A stretch of DNA of 64,000 bases from Ceratopteris richardii (lineage: Eukaryota; Streptophyta; Polypodiopsida; Polypodiales; Pteridaceae), in the NCBI GenBank assembly GCA_020310875.1, contig CM035422.1, forward strand, positions 52,151,894-52,215,893. The letters run 5' to 3'. A model generated the notes under the pieces. The model was given only the letters and a program-made list of their open reading frames with translations. It ran no database searches and was not told where the DNA came from. The position numbers were made by a program, and so were the translations under genes. This document shows positions 17,267 to 28,880 of the stretch, one piece after another (positions within the stretch are counted from its first letter, which is position 1; every line of letters begins with the position of its first letter).

Positions 17267-18276
17267 AGAAATTGTTGACAAGTAGAGATTCTAGAATGGA
17301 GTTCATCAGAAAGATGCATGATGAGTATGAAGAGCAAATTGTCACATTCGCATTAAATAAGGGAATTAATCCAGATCAGCATCATTGGGCCGCAGATGGA
17401 TTAGGAATACCATTATGTATGATTATGGAGAGTATAAAGAATTATCAATTGGCCAGAGTTGGGCTATCTCCAAACAAATACCTTGAGTATGAAGAGGACA
17501 TCAATGTAACTAAAGAACTATTTGAAAGAGCCAATCCTAAGTGGAGAAATAAATGGTTGGATGCCAACAAAGAGTGTAGGAAAATCTGGAAAGAGGCACC
17601 TCTTCATTTAAAGATCAATCCAGCTTACTGTCCAGTGGCACGAAGGAGAGAATGGACAACTTTTTGGGATAGAAGAAGAGAAGGTCAAATTCCACCTAAG
17701 TGGTTGAATTTCCCGAAAGTAGCAGGTCCAAAGGCAGGCACATGGCCTACCAAGAGTTATATGGTGAATACTGCAGAGTCTGTGATAAGTACATACAAAG
17801 ATGTCAATGACCCTGCTTGCATTCTACTTATAAGAATAATGAGATTAATTTTGGCCTGTATAGAAACTTATACCGACACTGATATTAGAACACTGAATTA
17901 TATCGGCTTTAATTCTCCAACAGATGCATTATTATTTGATTTGAGCGAAACACCTGACAGAATCTGCTTAATGGCCTATTACAGTAGAGTAATATTTTTG
18001 GGCAGTCATTACTTGCAAATTTTTGAAGATGCCTTTGATTACGGATTTTTTGAAAGAGAGTCAGAGATTTTTGGAAATCTATCAGTTGTTACAAAGTCCA
18101 GACTTACAGCATATGAAGCTGCCTATACAGAATACTTGAAAAAGGATATCATAGATAAACCAGAAGCTACAGTACAATGGAGAAAGGCATTATTTGAAAT
18201 GGTCAATAATCTAAATATTACAGAAAGAAAAAGTCATGATTTGTTGTCACAAGTATATCAGAGAAAGAAGAAATGA
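17263..18276 (+). CDS. Gypsy-2 accessory ORF B, C-terminal part of the unknown protein
   Basis: The frame is one base back from ORF A and is open upstream to at least 17191, so A and B were probably one protein of about 1,040 residues. Either a frameshift mutation near 17200 or a -1 recoding event would join them; I see no classical slippery heptamer. It is rich in W, Y and aromatic helices, with no stop until 18276. The block RKIWKEAPLHLKINPAYCPV and PPKWLNFPKVAGP is matched in Gypsy-7 by TWIKAPLHLNYNPCWGLV and QDWLNYPYFTPP. This gives a second conserved domain and shows both elements carry the same protein family. Function unknown. The 57 bp before the PPT holds nothing recognisable. Confidence 0.7.
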   Translation: MKKLLTSRDSRMEFIRKMHDEYEEQIVTFALNKGINPDQHHWAADGLGIPLCMIMESIKNYQLARVGLSPNKYLEYEEDINVTKELFERANPKWRNKWLDANKECRKIWKEAPLHLKINPAYCPVARRREWTTFWDRRREGQIPPKWLNFPKVAGPKAGTWPTKSYMVNTAESVISTYKDVNDPACILLIRIMRLILACIETYTDTDIRTLNYIGFNSPTDALLFDLSETPDRICLMAYYSRVIFLGSHYLQIFEDAFDYGFFERESEIFGNLSVVTKSRLTAYEAAYTEYLKKDIIDKPEATVQWRKALFEMVNNLNITERKSHDLLSQVYQRKKK

Positions 18277-18333
18277 AGAAAAGTGATTAGTGTAGAAGAG
18301 CAGGAAAATCTTTCGTCAGGAGCCGAAAGGCTT

Positions 18334-18346
18334 AGGAGGGGAAGGA
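18334..18346 (+). other. Gypsy-2 polypurine tract
   Basis: AGGAGGGGAAGGA lies immediately before the TGTTGG start of the 3' LTR. Confidence 0.85.
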
Positions 18347-19178
18347 TGTTGGAAGATGCATTTTTGGAAACCTTTTTTGAAGGAAAATAATTGTAAAATG
18401 ATAGAAATTTGTAAAAATATTTATGCAATTGTTGTAAAAATAAGGAAGAGTCTTCCTTATGTAGAATAGAATCTTATGTATTTTTTCTAGAATTTTTGGA
18501 AACTCCTAGATAGCATATTTTTAGAATAATAGAGGAAAGGACCAAAATTCAAGTGTGAAAAGGGACACTTGAAAATGTTTATAAGCTAATTTCCTCTATT
18601 ATGAGGGGGTTGGTTAATCATTTGTCTACATGCTATCTAAGTGAATAGAGAAGGAGTTTTCTGTTGAAAATCGTGTTTCTCCTCTTTTGTGTGGTTTCTT
18701 AGATTTGTGAGTCTTATTCATGTGTATCCATGGAGATTTGTGAGCTTCTATTGTGTAAATCTGTTGAATGTGTATGAAGAGAGCTGAATACTGTTGTGTT
18801 GAGTGATGATTTGATGAAGAATGGTGCTGGAGCCGAAAATTGTCTGTTTTCACAGAATCGCGATTGTCTCGTCTGTATGATACAGGTGATATTTTTTTAT
18901 TTTGACTTCATAATTGTGTTCTACTGATAAAATAGCATGCAATAGACACCAAGATTGTAGAAAATGGTGGAGATTTGCTCAAGATAATCCAAACCCTAGA
19001 AATTCCTCTTCATCTTCACTATTCTCAGAAATCCAACCATTATTCTCTTATTTCTTGGATTCTATCATCTTGAAGGGGCTGTGGTCTCAAGAATACTTCC
19101 AGGATTGACAAAATAAAGATGTCTTGTTGATTCTTTATGCTAAATGATTGGAGAGGACAACTCCAAAGATCAATAACA
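18347..19178 (+). repeat. Gypsy-2 3' LTR (about 832 bp)
   Basis: Begins TGTTGGAAGATGC after the PPT and ends near CAATAACA, where minus-strand RNase H coding sequence of Gypsy-3 resumes. A TATAA motif lies at 18580-18584. The partner LTR is outside the window, so the right end is placed by the TG...CA rule and the coding break. Confidence 0.8.
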
Positions 19179-19181
19179 AAC

Positions 19182-20525
19182 ACCTTTCTTTACTACTACC
19201 TCAAAATCAAATTCCATCAACAATAGAAACCATCGTACTAGTCGTCCTGTATTACAAGGCTTATTGACTAAGTACAGTAGGGCTTGATGATCAATGAAGA
19301 ATTTGAATTTGTTTGCCAATAAGTAGTGTCGAAACTTCTTTACTGCATACACCATTCCTAGGCCTTCTCTTTCAGTCGTGGTATAATTGTGTTCTGCTTG
19401 ATTCAACTGTCTACTGGCATAGGCTATAGGGTGATCTAACTTTCATGTATCTGAGGGTTGAGCTAGGATGCAACCAATGGCAAACTTGGAAGCATCTACG
19501 TGAATGTGAAAGGGTTTGTTTCAGTTAGGTACTCGAAGGATTGGTGCTGAACTCAATCGACTCTTTAATTCCTTAAAGGCCTTTTCACATTCTTCTGTCC
19601 AATTAAATTGAGACAGTAGTGCATAAAGAGGTCTAGCAATTATGGCATACATATGTATAAATCTTCGGTAGTATCCGCAATGTCCCATAAATGCTTGGAC
19701 TTCCTTCGTAGTCTTTGGTCTTGGCAAATCCAAAATCACTTTGATTTTGTCTTCATCAATTGAAATTCCGTTTTTAGAGACAATATGTCCTAATATCTTT
19801 CCTTGTCGAACCATGAAGACACATTTTTCTGGGTTGAGGCATACTCTATATTGTCGACACTTGTCAAAGATCTTTCCTAGTTCAGGGATATGCTCTGATT
19901 GTATAGCTGAATAAGTGCATAAATCATCCACGTATACCTCCATACTCTTTCTCAGGAACTCCTTGAATACATGGCACATCAATCTTTGGAAAGTGGCTGG
20001 GGCATTGGTTAGGCCGAAAGGCATAACCCTAAAGGCGTACACTCCCCATTTAGTTGCAAAGGTTGTTTTATGCTGGTCCTCAAGAGCAATGGCTACCTGA
20101 TTATAACCTGAAAAGCCATCCAAAAAACTGTAAACTTCTTTCCCTGCCACTCTTTCCAACAGATGATCCGTGATGGGTAATGGGTAACTGTCTCTTATGG
20201 TAGCAGCATTTACTTTTTTCAAATTTATGCATACTCTTAACTTACCATTCTTTTTCGGTACAACCACCAAAGGTGACACCCATTCCGTGTGTTCAATGTC
20301 ATATATGAACCCAGCATCTAACAACTTATCTATCTCTTCCTTTATCTTTGCTGAGTAAACATCGTTATATGTGTATGGTCTTTGTTTGGAAGGTTTAGCT
20401 TCAGATGTCATAGGGATTCTATGTGCACATATAGAAGGGTCTACTCCTTTCAAATCCTTATATGTCCAGGCAAAGACATCCCTGTATTCCCTTATGAGTC
20501 GTATTAACTCTTGTTCTTCCTCCAT
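19182..20525 (-). pseudogene. Gypsy-3 RT-RNase H region
   Basis: The open part (334 codons) covers [65 protein letters not shown] and the catalytic YVDD, then NPEKCVFMVRQGKILGHIVS and MGHCGYYRRF, so RT motifs are intact. The frame then has a TGA after RVPN and another in the RNase H before KLDHPIAYASRQ. It runs through NYTTTEREGLGMVY and DHQALLYLVNKP to the Gypsy-2 insertion after VVVKKG. A frameshift separates it from the protease segment upstream. Confidence 0.9.
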
Positions 20526-20569
20526 TGAGACATCCTGTCCTATAAAAGTACATCGTTCTTCTCCTTCCT

Positions 20570-22129
20570 CTAGGTTACAACTATTTTCTTGGTCTGCTCT
20601 TTGTTGTCATATGCTATTCTTGACTGTGCTTCTCGTTTTGGCATTTGAATAGCAATTCTTCTCTCTTCTACTTCATATTTTTTGAAGTGGGCGGGCACTT
20701 CAAATTGGTCTTGAGGCTTGTTTTCTTCGTCAATTTTTGCTTTTTCGAATCCAAGCTCCTCTTCCTGTGTTGGTTCTTGATTTATTTCATTAATTATGGC
20801 ACTTACTTCTAGATTTCCACTTTCTATTTCCATTCACTCTTGCTCCATTTCAATGCTCTCGTAATCCTCCTTCCATTCCTTTTCTATCACTTCCCTTTCT
20901 TCAGCCTCTTGAAGAACTACCACATATAGACTAACGTCATATCCTTCCTCATCAATGCATTCATTTATGGTTATCACTTCTTCATTTACACACACATCGT
21001 GAGTAGCTAAAATCTCCATCCAACCATGAGGTTCAAATTCTTCATCTAGGAATATTTGAGGCATATAGGCTGGATCTTGTACTGATCTAGCAACTCCTTG
21101 CCTTTGCCGCCATCCTTTCCTCCTATCTTCTTCCTTTTTTGCAGTTTGGCATATCCATAGATGAGTGTCTTCATTCATCCACGATTGGTCACTTGAACCT
21201 ATACTATGAATCGATTGATTATCTTCCTCCTTATGAACCTGATTCCATTGTAAGGGGGGAACATCTTGATATGTATATGTGTGGAGATTTATTCTTGTGG
21301 TGGTTCCTTCATGTTGTAGGTATACAGCGTCTTTTCCCCAATCTTGCACTACCTTTAGTTGTCTCATGAAAGGTCTTCCAAGTATCATTTCATAATTGCT
21401 AGGCCTTTCAAATTGACAAATCGCTAAGGTGTGTTCGAACTCGACTCCGCAAGTGGTAAAAACTACCCATTCCAACAATCCCAAGGGTCTTTCAGTGTGT
21501 CCATCTGCCATTTGTATCTTCATGCGTGTTGGTCTCAGAGCTAGTTTTCCCCATTTCTCCCAGATTTCTCTAGTAGCAATTCCTACTCCAACTCCAGAAT
21601 CTAAGATGGCTTTAGTTGTGTAACCTCTATAGGTAATTGGAAGGCACATGTTTCCTTCATCTCCCTCGCTAAAATCTCCAACCTTAACAACTGGGATTTT
21701 TACTGTGTTCACTTCATCAGGCATCTCCTTCTCTTCCACCTTGATCTCCAATCGACTGGTTAATTTCTCCTTCAAATGTGGTTTGACCTTTAACAGTTCT
21801 TCCAATGTCAAAGTGCAAGGGATTTTTACCTTTCTAAGGTGTTGTATGATATCCGATGTTTGGACAGATGGGTTCAGTTCTTTTTTTCTCATTGAGGATA
21901 TGCGGTATAATTCTGAATTATGTTCGTACTCTCTTGTGTAATTTGGCAAAACCTTTACACTATCATTTTCTTTGTTACTTGGATCAATTGGTATTATTTC
22001 TTCTGAATTCAGTTCAGGTATGGAGTCTTCAATTTCCCCTTCTGCTTCTAGCTCCTCAAAGGGTGGGTCTATTCCATCCACTTTCTTCCACCGGTCTTCT
22101 TGGACTCTTGCCCACAAATCTTTAGGCAA
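20570..22129 (-). pseudogene. Gypsy-3 protease region and linker
   Basis: Same frame throughout, with one stop near 20832. It contains CTLTLEELLKVKPHL, the retropepsin AILDSGVGVGIA (the usual GA is GV), ILGRPFMRQL, the conserved RDVPPLQWNQ tail typical of this group, and an acidic linker with DPAYMPQIF-DEEFEPHGW. The linker leads to the RT through FKKYEVEERRIAIQMPKREA. The same order occurs in Gypsy-1 and Gypsy-5. Confidence 0.88.
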
Positions 22130-22261
22130 TTCCCCTTCTACTTCGGGAATATTGGAGCCTTCCCTTGTATCCTCACAATACTTCCCATTATGTGTCTCAC
22201 CTGCTTCAGTTTTCTCGGGGTCCTTAGGGATGACACACTCTTGGAATTCTTTTTTAGGAAT

Positions 22262-25200
22262 TCATGAACTAGGTAGTCGAAGGACAGGTTTTTCTAAGGT
22301 CTGTTGAGCCACTTCAATTAAATTTTTGCATATCTCCAACCTTTCCTTCTCTAGGTCACCTCTAGGATATTCTCTTTCATGTTGTTCGATGGTAGGCCCT
22401 GCTCTTATTCGTGCCTTGTACGCCTGAATCCACATGGCTAATTCTCCAGGCATGGGATCTGCTAAAACTAATCCTACCTCTTCTTTTTTTGACTTTCCTT
22501 TCCGATTTTCTTCTTCCTCTTCTTGTTTCTCTTTTAGATTTTGTTCGCTCTTCTCATTTTCCTTCTTTTGTAGTAATTTCTTTTCCTTTATCCGATCTCT
22601 ACAGTTCTTCCATCTTTGTGTTCGTTTGCTTACAGCACTTTTCTCAGGCTCTTCCGAGTCTTCAACTATTTGAGGTGTAGGTATGTTCACTTCTCTGTCA
22701 CCTCGATCATTTTCTTCAGTTTTGTCTGGGGTCTCTCTAGCTTTGGCTCTAGTTATTGCTTTCAATGGTACAGTGTACTCCTTATCACTTCCTGATGATT
22801 CTATCACTTCTATCACATTAATATGCATGTTAGAGTTAACTTTGTTGGGGTTCTTGGGGCAATCTTAGAAAAGGTGTTCCTTACCACAATCACTACAGTA
22901 TCCTTCCCAGGCTCGCTGTGGTGGTGGTGGGTTTGGTAGTGTACATTCTCTGATATAATGATCACCTCCGCATCTATAACATGGTCCTCTAGGTACAGGT
23001 TGTCTGTTCATGGGTCGGGGGGGTATGGATGCCCTAGGGGCTGTGTACATCAATGACACATAGTCCTGCTCATATCCATAGGGACTATCCGGCACTTCCA
23101 TGCCATAGACATATGGTTTGTACATTTGTCCATATTCTATCATAGAGCTCTCATAACTGGGATAATTTCCTTGACTATGGTCATAAGATGAGTCATATGG
23201 TTCATTACTAGGCAATGGTGTGGCTAGGACTATTGCTCTCTCTAGGTTTCTTCAGGTTGAGCCATTTTCACTGGGACAACATTCTGAGGATGGGGTGGTT
23301 GTTGTCCTAACACTAGTTGTGGTTGATTGTAACCTTGATAAGCATATGGTCGTGGTACAGGTGCCTGCTGCTGATATGTGGGATATCTGAAGGCTTCTCC
23401 TCCTATTCTCTCTGAGGGTATCCATAAGGTCTCATGACAGGTTGTGCAGGTCTTGATTGCCTATTGTAAGGACAATTTTTTGCGCTGTGATTTGTGTATT
23501 TTTGTTCTATGCTGCAATATTTGTAGAGGGCCCCGAACAGGTGGTCTATTGTAAGCATAAGCAGGTGGTGGGATTACTCCCCTAGTGCACAAATGAGATG
23601 GATGATCTCCTCCACAATGCATACATCTTCTAAGCATGGGCACTCTCATTGGGTTGTTGGGGTAGTTCCTCTGTCCTTGAATGTTCAACTTCTTTGCTAC
23701 TAAGGCGGCTATTTCCTCTACATTGTTCTTAGGGTTTGATGTGCTGCTGGCTGAATCTTCACTTTTCACGCTACCTTGAGGTATTTTCAGGTCCTCGGCT
23801 AGATTGTCTTCTAGGTCAATACATTCTTTCATACATTCGTGCAAAATTTGAACTCTTTTCACATACACTAGAGATCTTAATGATCCGTTCAATAATCCTT
23901 CCAGGAACAATGACACCATCTTGTTTTGAGTGGGTCTCTCTTCAATAGGGCATCTATCCACATACTGTTTGAATCTTCTTGCTGCCAATCTCACTGATTC
24001 CGTAGGAGCTTGCTTAAAGCTATGGGTTAATGATGGCGAGTTGTTTTTAATTCCAGACTTAGTGAATTCCTCAATCATTTCTTGAAAGACTTGTTCCATA
24101 TTTTGAAAATTGTTAGGATCTAATGGCTGGAAGCAAGCTAAAGCTGTGTCTGTCAAATTTAGACCAAAAGACTCATATTGGATCAAAAAATCTTCTACTT
24201 GTTCGGCTCTGATTACCTGCTTGAATTCAGCTATATGATTGTAAGGTTCACTAGAGCCATCATAGTGATTTCTCATGCATTTGGCCACTTGAATTGGCCT
24301 TAATCTTCTTCCTGCTTCAGGCGGTCTAGGCATTACAGGGAAAACTGGTCTTCCAATGGGTATACCAGGTCCTCTTGCTATAGGTGGTCTAACTAGGGCA
24401 AGAATTCCATCTCTTGGATCCACAGGTGGTTGAGGCCGATAATTAGGGTTATTTGCAGGCATAGCAAACTGCACATGTGGTCTAACCGGGATTTGAGTTT
24501 GTTACGTTTGTCCTGACTGTTGAAAGGAATTATTCTGAGAGGTTCCATGTGGGTTTCGTGAAGTAGTGGCTTGATCCCTCTAGGGAAACACTGGAATGTT
24601 CTGATATTTCAACCCGACTCTTTCTGAATCTGTTAGGGGCCAATACCTTCTCTTGTTTTTGTCCAAATACGTGATGATGGTGGGGAAGTCAGGATCTTGT
24701 AACTCATAGACAGTAGCTAGATTAGGGGCTGCTTCCCATATTGAAGAGTGGGCTCTAAGGAGATCCTCCATTCCATTGATCAAATACACATCCATTAAGG
24801 AGTCATCTTGGGGAACCAAGTCTCCTCTCCAAACCCTAACAACAGTAGATCTCCCTCTAGGTGTGGTCACTTGCTCTTCAATTCCGTGTTCATTAAGGTT
24901 TGGAGCAGTGTTTTCTTCCCCAAGTTCATTGATATTTTCAGGATGTTCTGTAACAACATACTGGATATCCCTTTTATCCATATACAATCCTCCTGCATAC
25001 TTAACTGCTGGCCTAGGCACTATGTAAGCATCTGAAGCTTTCTTTAGTATGGCCACCGATCTGTTTAGACCATCTAGGTAGATAGGTATCTCATGTTGAT
25101 TGGTGGTCACATATTCTAAAGATGTCCGATATTCTCCCTCAATAATTGACATCATGCCAATCATTGGTACAGTGTTTTGCATATCCTCTGAAGCCATAGG

Positions 25201-25326
25201 GATTTCTTCCTCTAACTCACTAGAGGTTTCAGAATAATGTGAACGGCTACTTGGTTCGGCTACACTTCCTACAGAAGAGATCACACTTCTTCGGCTTCCT
25301 AGGGTTCTCCCAGATCTCAAGTTCAT
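22262..25326 (-). pseudogene. Gypsy-3 gag
   Basis: Starts MNLRSGRTLGSRRS. The N-terminal domain has LEYVTTNQHEIPIYLDGL, TPRGRSTVVRV and RRYWPLTDSERVGL. Unlike Gypsy-1 it keeps the capsid (Retrotrans_gag) domain: VAKCMRNHYDGSSEPYNHI, FKQVIRAEQVEDF, LTHSFKQAPTESVRLAARRF and RCPIEERPTQNK. Zinc knuckles follow, CMHCGGDHPSHLC and CYRCGGDHYIREC, then CSDCGKEHLF-DC, whose frame is cut by a stop at 22865. A basic, E/K-rich C-terminal part (RIKEKKLLQKKENEK) follows. Breaks: stops near 24580 and 22830, and a frameshift between 23461 and 23215. Confidence 0.88.
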
Positions 25327-25617
25327 CCACTTAAAAGCTCTAATCAGCCTTTACCAACCTCTGGCTTCTAGAGCTCTTCACTATGGGTCAGAATTCTAAA
25401 AAAATAAAAATAAAAATCTGGTGGGGACAGAACTAATTGTGAATCCTCAAGTCACGATACTTGACCTCCAAAAAAGTTCACGATACTCGACCTTTGACTC
25501 AGACGATACACGTTATCTCCTAGACACGATACACGATACTTCACGGGAGACGATATTCGATACTTGATTAATCACGATACTCGATATACGATACTTGAGA
25601 AAACACACGGTACTCGA

Positions 25618-25890
25618 TATTTGGGAAGTATCGCGATCAGGGATCACACGATACTCGATACTTGGGAAGTATCGCGATCAGGGATCACACCATACTAGAT
25701 ACTTGGGAAGTATCACGATCAGGGATCACACGATACTCGATACTTGGGAAGTATCGCGATCAGGGATCACACGATACTCGATACTTGGGAAGTATCGCGA
25801 TCAGGGATCACACGATACTCGATACTTGGGAAGTATCGCGATCAGGGATCACATGATACTCGATACTTGGGAAGTATCGCGATACTCAAC
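25618..25890 (-). repeat. Tandem repeat, seven copies of a 41-bp hairpin unit in Gypsy-3 leader
   Basis: The unit core recurs every 41 bp (25619, 25660, 25701, 25742, 25783, 25824, 25865). Each has the perfect inverted repeat CGATACTT-GGG-AAGTATCG (8-bp stem, 3-nt loop), then CGATCAGGGATCACA. The middle units are identical or nearly so; the first and third carry point changes. Looser CGATAC repeats extend the array to about 25440 on the left and 25960 on the right. It is noncoding leader between PBS and gag. Confidence 0.92.
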
Positions 25891-26580
25891 CACAGGAGAT
25901 CACGATACTTGTCAGGTATCGCGATACTCAACTACGGGAGAACACGATACTTGACACTTTCAGTTTTTTTCTAGTGTTTTTTTTTTTCTGGGTTCATACA
26001 CATGTTCTCAGAGTACATTTACCCTCCCCTCTTAGCCTGAATCAGAAGAATACTTCTTCTCTATGCCGGTGTGCCTTCACGATACTTCACGCAGATTGTT
26101 TTTTTTTTTAATGCTTAATTTACGTAATAAGGATGAGAGAATGATATATATGCTTACCTTAGGTACTCTCCCTCAACCCTTTAACCACACTGACTTGCTC
26201 TGCGTAGCTCAAACAGCCCAGAATTTGCTCACGATACTCGACAGCAGCCCCTCATGATACTTGTTCAAGAGACAAGTGACTTACAAAATGACATTTTTTG
26301 GCTTTTATACTTTTGAATTTTCCTACTCACTGACAAAAAAAACAACAAGACAAAGATTGAAAGCTACTCTAATTACTTAACCTACTCCCTTACTCCTCCT
26401 ACTCTACTCACTCCACTCACTTCCCTAAACTAATAACTCACTACACACACTTCAAGAGTGAGAAGTAGTAAGTGCGGATGAATGTGACTTACCAAAGAAG
26501 AGAAAAGCACTACTCCTCCTTTCGCTTCAATGCAAAAAGCTACTTACCATCACACGAATGCCTCGGTTTGATTCGACATT

Positions 26581-26599
26581 TCCCGGCAACGGCGCCAAA
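26581..26599 (-). other. Gypsy-3 primer binding site
   Basis: The minus strand reads TTTGGCGCCGTTGCCGGGA, 18 of 19 bases as in Gypsy-1, directly inside the LTR. Confidence 0.92.
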
Positions 26600-26604
26600 A
26601 AACG

Positions 26605-27495
26605 TGTGTACCTAAGAACCAACTTAGGGACTTGTGGAGAAAGAGACTATACCTCAATCCCCTTCAAGTGCATATAGTGGGGATTCACGCTTTAATTATC
26701 AATCCGATGAGTATCAAAACCTAGCCGAGTGTATGAAGACATGCATTCAAATGACGATCAATGCAAATGAGTTACTCAAAGAGTGCAAACAAGGCAAAGA
26801 CTAAACCAAACAAGGTTCAACTGTCAGTCATGGTGTCGCGATACTTGGTGCAGCAGCCAACAGTAAATGAAGCTTTTCTCTCCACTCCAAGCTCCAAATA
26901 TAGTGAATAGCATATGTGTTTCGAAGCTCTCGAGAAGACGCATCCAATGGTGGTATTTTCACTCAATTCTGACGCTTCTACTTCAAGTTATGAGCAAAAT
27001 ACTGAGTCATGGGAATGACCTTCCTACACTTCAGCACTTCCTACACTTCACACACACCTTAACCACCGCAAACAAATGCTTTCATGGATAGACAACACTT
27101 CATAACACTCTTTCCAAGCAACACACATGCATACAAGCTCACAAAGAAGAAGATACAGAGAGGAGAAGACACAAATTCGAAATTTTGTGCTCTTGATTCT
27201 CACAATGGCAAAAAGTCTTTACAAAGAGTCACAAATTGACTTATATACATGTGCCCTAAAAATGGTCCTTTCACACAAGAGACCGGCACGTTATTCACTA
27301 AAAGGTTAATTTCCTACTAATTTACATGGGTAAGCTACTAATCTTCTGTGGGGATGCATCTAGAGGACTCCTCTAGTGCATTTACAACGGAAAATATATT
27401 GCATAATGATTATGATACAAAAATAAGGTGTCCAAATCGGAAAAATTTTGGGGCCCTTCTTTTTCTCTGCCTTGTGCTCTCTTTGCTAAGCAACA
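26605..27495 (-). repeat. Gypsy-3 5' LTR (about 890 bp)
   Basis: Plus strand begins TGTGTACCTAAG next to the PBS and ends GCTAAGCAACA, where Gypsy-4 RT coding begins. No partner in the window, so ends are placed by PBS, the TG...CA rule and the coding break. A scrap of a related LTR lies at 45186-45314 in the opposite orientation. Confidence 0.82.
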
Positions 27496-28880
27496 TTGGC
27501 CTAGGTAGGTCTGCAATTACTTTCACTTTTTCTTCATCCGTAGAGATTCCATTCTTTGACACAATTTGTCCTAGAATTTTGCATTGTTTGACCATGAAAA
27601 TGCACTTTTCTGGGTTCAGACAAACCTGATATTCTCGACATTTGTCAAATACTTGCCTTAGTTCTGGGATATGTGTCTGCCTCATATTCGAATGAGCACA
27701 TATGTCATTAACATAAACTTCCAAATTCTTGTGTAAGAATTCCTTAAAACATGACACATAAGTCATTGGAAAGGGGCGAGTGCATTTGTTAGCCCAAATG
27801 GCATCATGCGAAATGCAAATATGCCCCATTCTATGGCAAAGGCCGTTTTATGTTGATCTTTTGGAGCAATGGCTACTTGATTATAGGCTAAAAAACCATC
27901 AAGAAAGTTGTAAACTTCCTTGCCCGTAACTCTTTCCAATAAATGTTCCATGATAGGAAGAGAATAATTGTCTCTGATTGTGGCAGCATTAACTTTTTTA
28001 AGGTTAATACACATGCGCAATTTTCCATTCTTCTTGGGCACAACCACAATGGGGGATACCCATTTAGTATGCTCAATTTCGTAAATGAATCCTGCTTCTA
28101 TCAAACGATCTATTTATTCTTTAATCTTAGTAGTGTAGTTATCATTGTACGTGTATGGTTTCTGTTTTGTAGGCTTTGCATCTAGAGTCATAGGTATTCT
28201 ATGGGAGCATATATCCGGCTCTACTCCTTTCAAGTCTTTGTAACTCCAAGCAAACACATCTCTATATTCTTGCAATAGGGCAATTAACTCTTCTTCTTCT
28301 TCATTCATCAAATCATGCCCTATGTATGTACCTTTTTCTTCTTCTCCTTCAATGGTAACTATGATTTTTTTGGTTTTCTCTCGATTATCATATACGTCTC
28401 CAACATCGGCTTTTCTTTTAGGCATTCGTACCATGATTCGTCTATCTTCTATTTCATACTTCTTGAAGTTCTCTGGTACTTCCATGAGTGGTTTTTCTTC
28501 TTCTTCTGTCTTAGATGATTTCTTTCTCTTCTTTTGTTTGCTTTCTGTATCTCTTATGGATAGCTCAAGTTGTTCCATTTGACTTTCCTTTTCTTCTTCA
28601 GGGTTTTTGGCTTCTACAAAATAAAGATATTCCTCTTCAGTGGAATAGAAGGGTTCCATGATGATGGATTCTAGGTCCTCGTTACTACTCTCGTCTGGTT
28701 CTTGGGTCACTTCCGTACATTCTTCTAGTATAAAGTCTTCCTCAACCGTGAGGATTAAATTCCTCGTCTGGAAATACTATAGGTGCATAAGTTGGGTCTT
28801 GAAGGGTTCGTGGATGTTGTTCTGAACCTAAAATCTTGGCTTCTAACCATTCTTCCTCTTGTTTTGTGTTTGAGATCTCG
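27496..28880 (-). pseudogene. Gypsy-4 RT fragment with mutated catalytic motif
   Basis: Contains the linker motifs FKKYEIEDRRIMVRMPKRKA and GVEPDICSHRIPM, then AGFIYEIEHTKWVSP, INLKKVNAATI and [13 protein letters not shown]. The catalytic box is YVND instead of YVDD, so the active-site Asp is lost. There is a stop (KE-IDRLIEAG) at about 28111 and a frameshift near 27780. The upstream part degrades into DEEFNPHG-like remnants. The left end is cut by the Gypsy-3 LTR in ADLPRP. Certainly nonfunctional. Confidence 0.88.

Larger units (their letters stand above)
13458..19178 (+). mobile_element. Gypsy-2 retrotransposon, 3' half with accessory ORFs
   Basis: Plus-strand Gypsy element whose 5' half lies left of the window beyond the Gypsy-1 insertion. 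It holds the integrase C-terminus, a retropepsin-like domain, an A-rich spacer, a large accessory ORF pair, PPT and 3' LTR. Its right edge interrupts the RNase H frame of Gypsy-3 (minus) near 19182. The right boundary is uncertain by about four bases (AATAACA or AAACA). It is not the same family as Gypsy-1: the LTR is unrelated by eye. Confidence 0.88.
19179..27495 (-). mobile_element. Gypsy-3 retrotransposon, 5' part
   Basis: Minus-strand Gypsy element with 5' LTR, PBS, a leader with tandem hairpin repeats, gag, protease and RT-RNase H. Its 3' part lies left of the window beyond Gypsy-2. The outer LTR edge interrupts the RT of Gypsy-4 after the codons for ADLPRP. The family is related to Gypsy-1 in protein, but its LTR differs. 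25327-25440 and 25960-26580 are leader without genes. Confidence 0.9.

Noticed and set aside
25618..25890. CRISPR-like array
   Set aside because: Units are contiguous 41-bp tandem repeats with no unique spacers, in plant retrotransposon sequence.
25595..25974. Repetitive open frames (DTWEVSRSGIT type) in the Gypsy-3 leader
   Set aside because: A 41-bp unit shifts frame at each copy, so all three frames give similar peptides. It is a by-product of the tandem repeat, not a gene.
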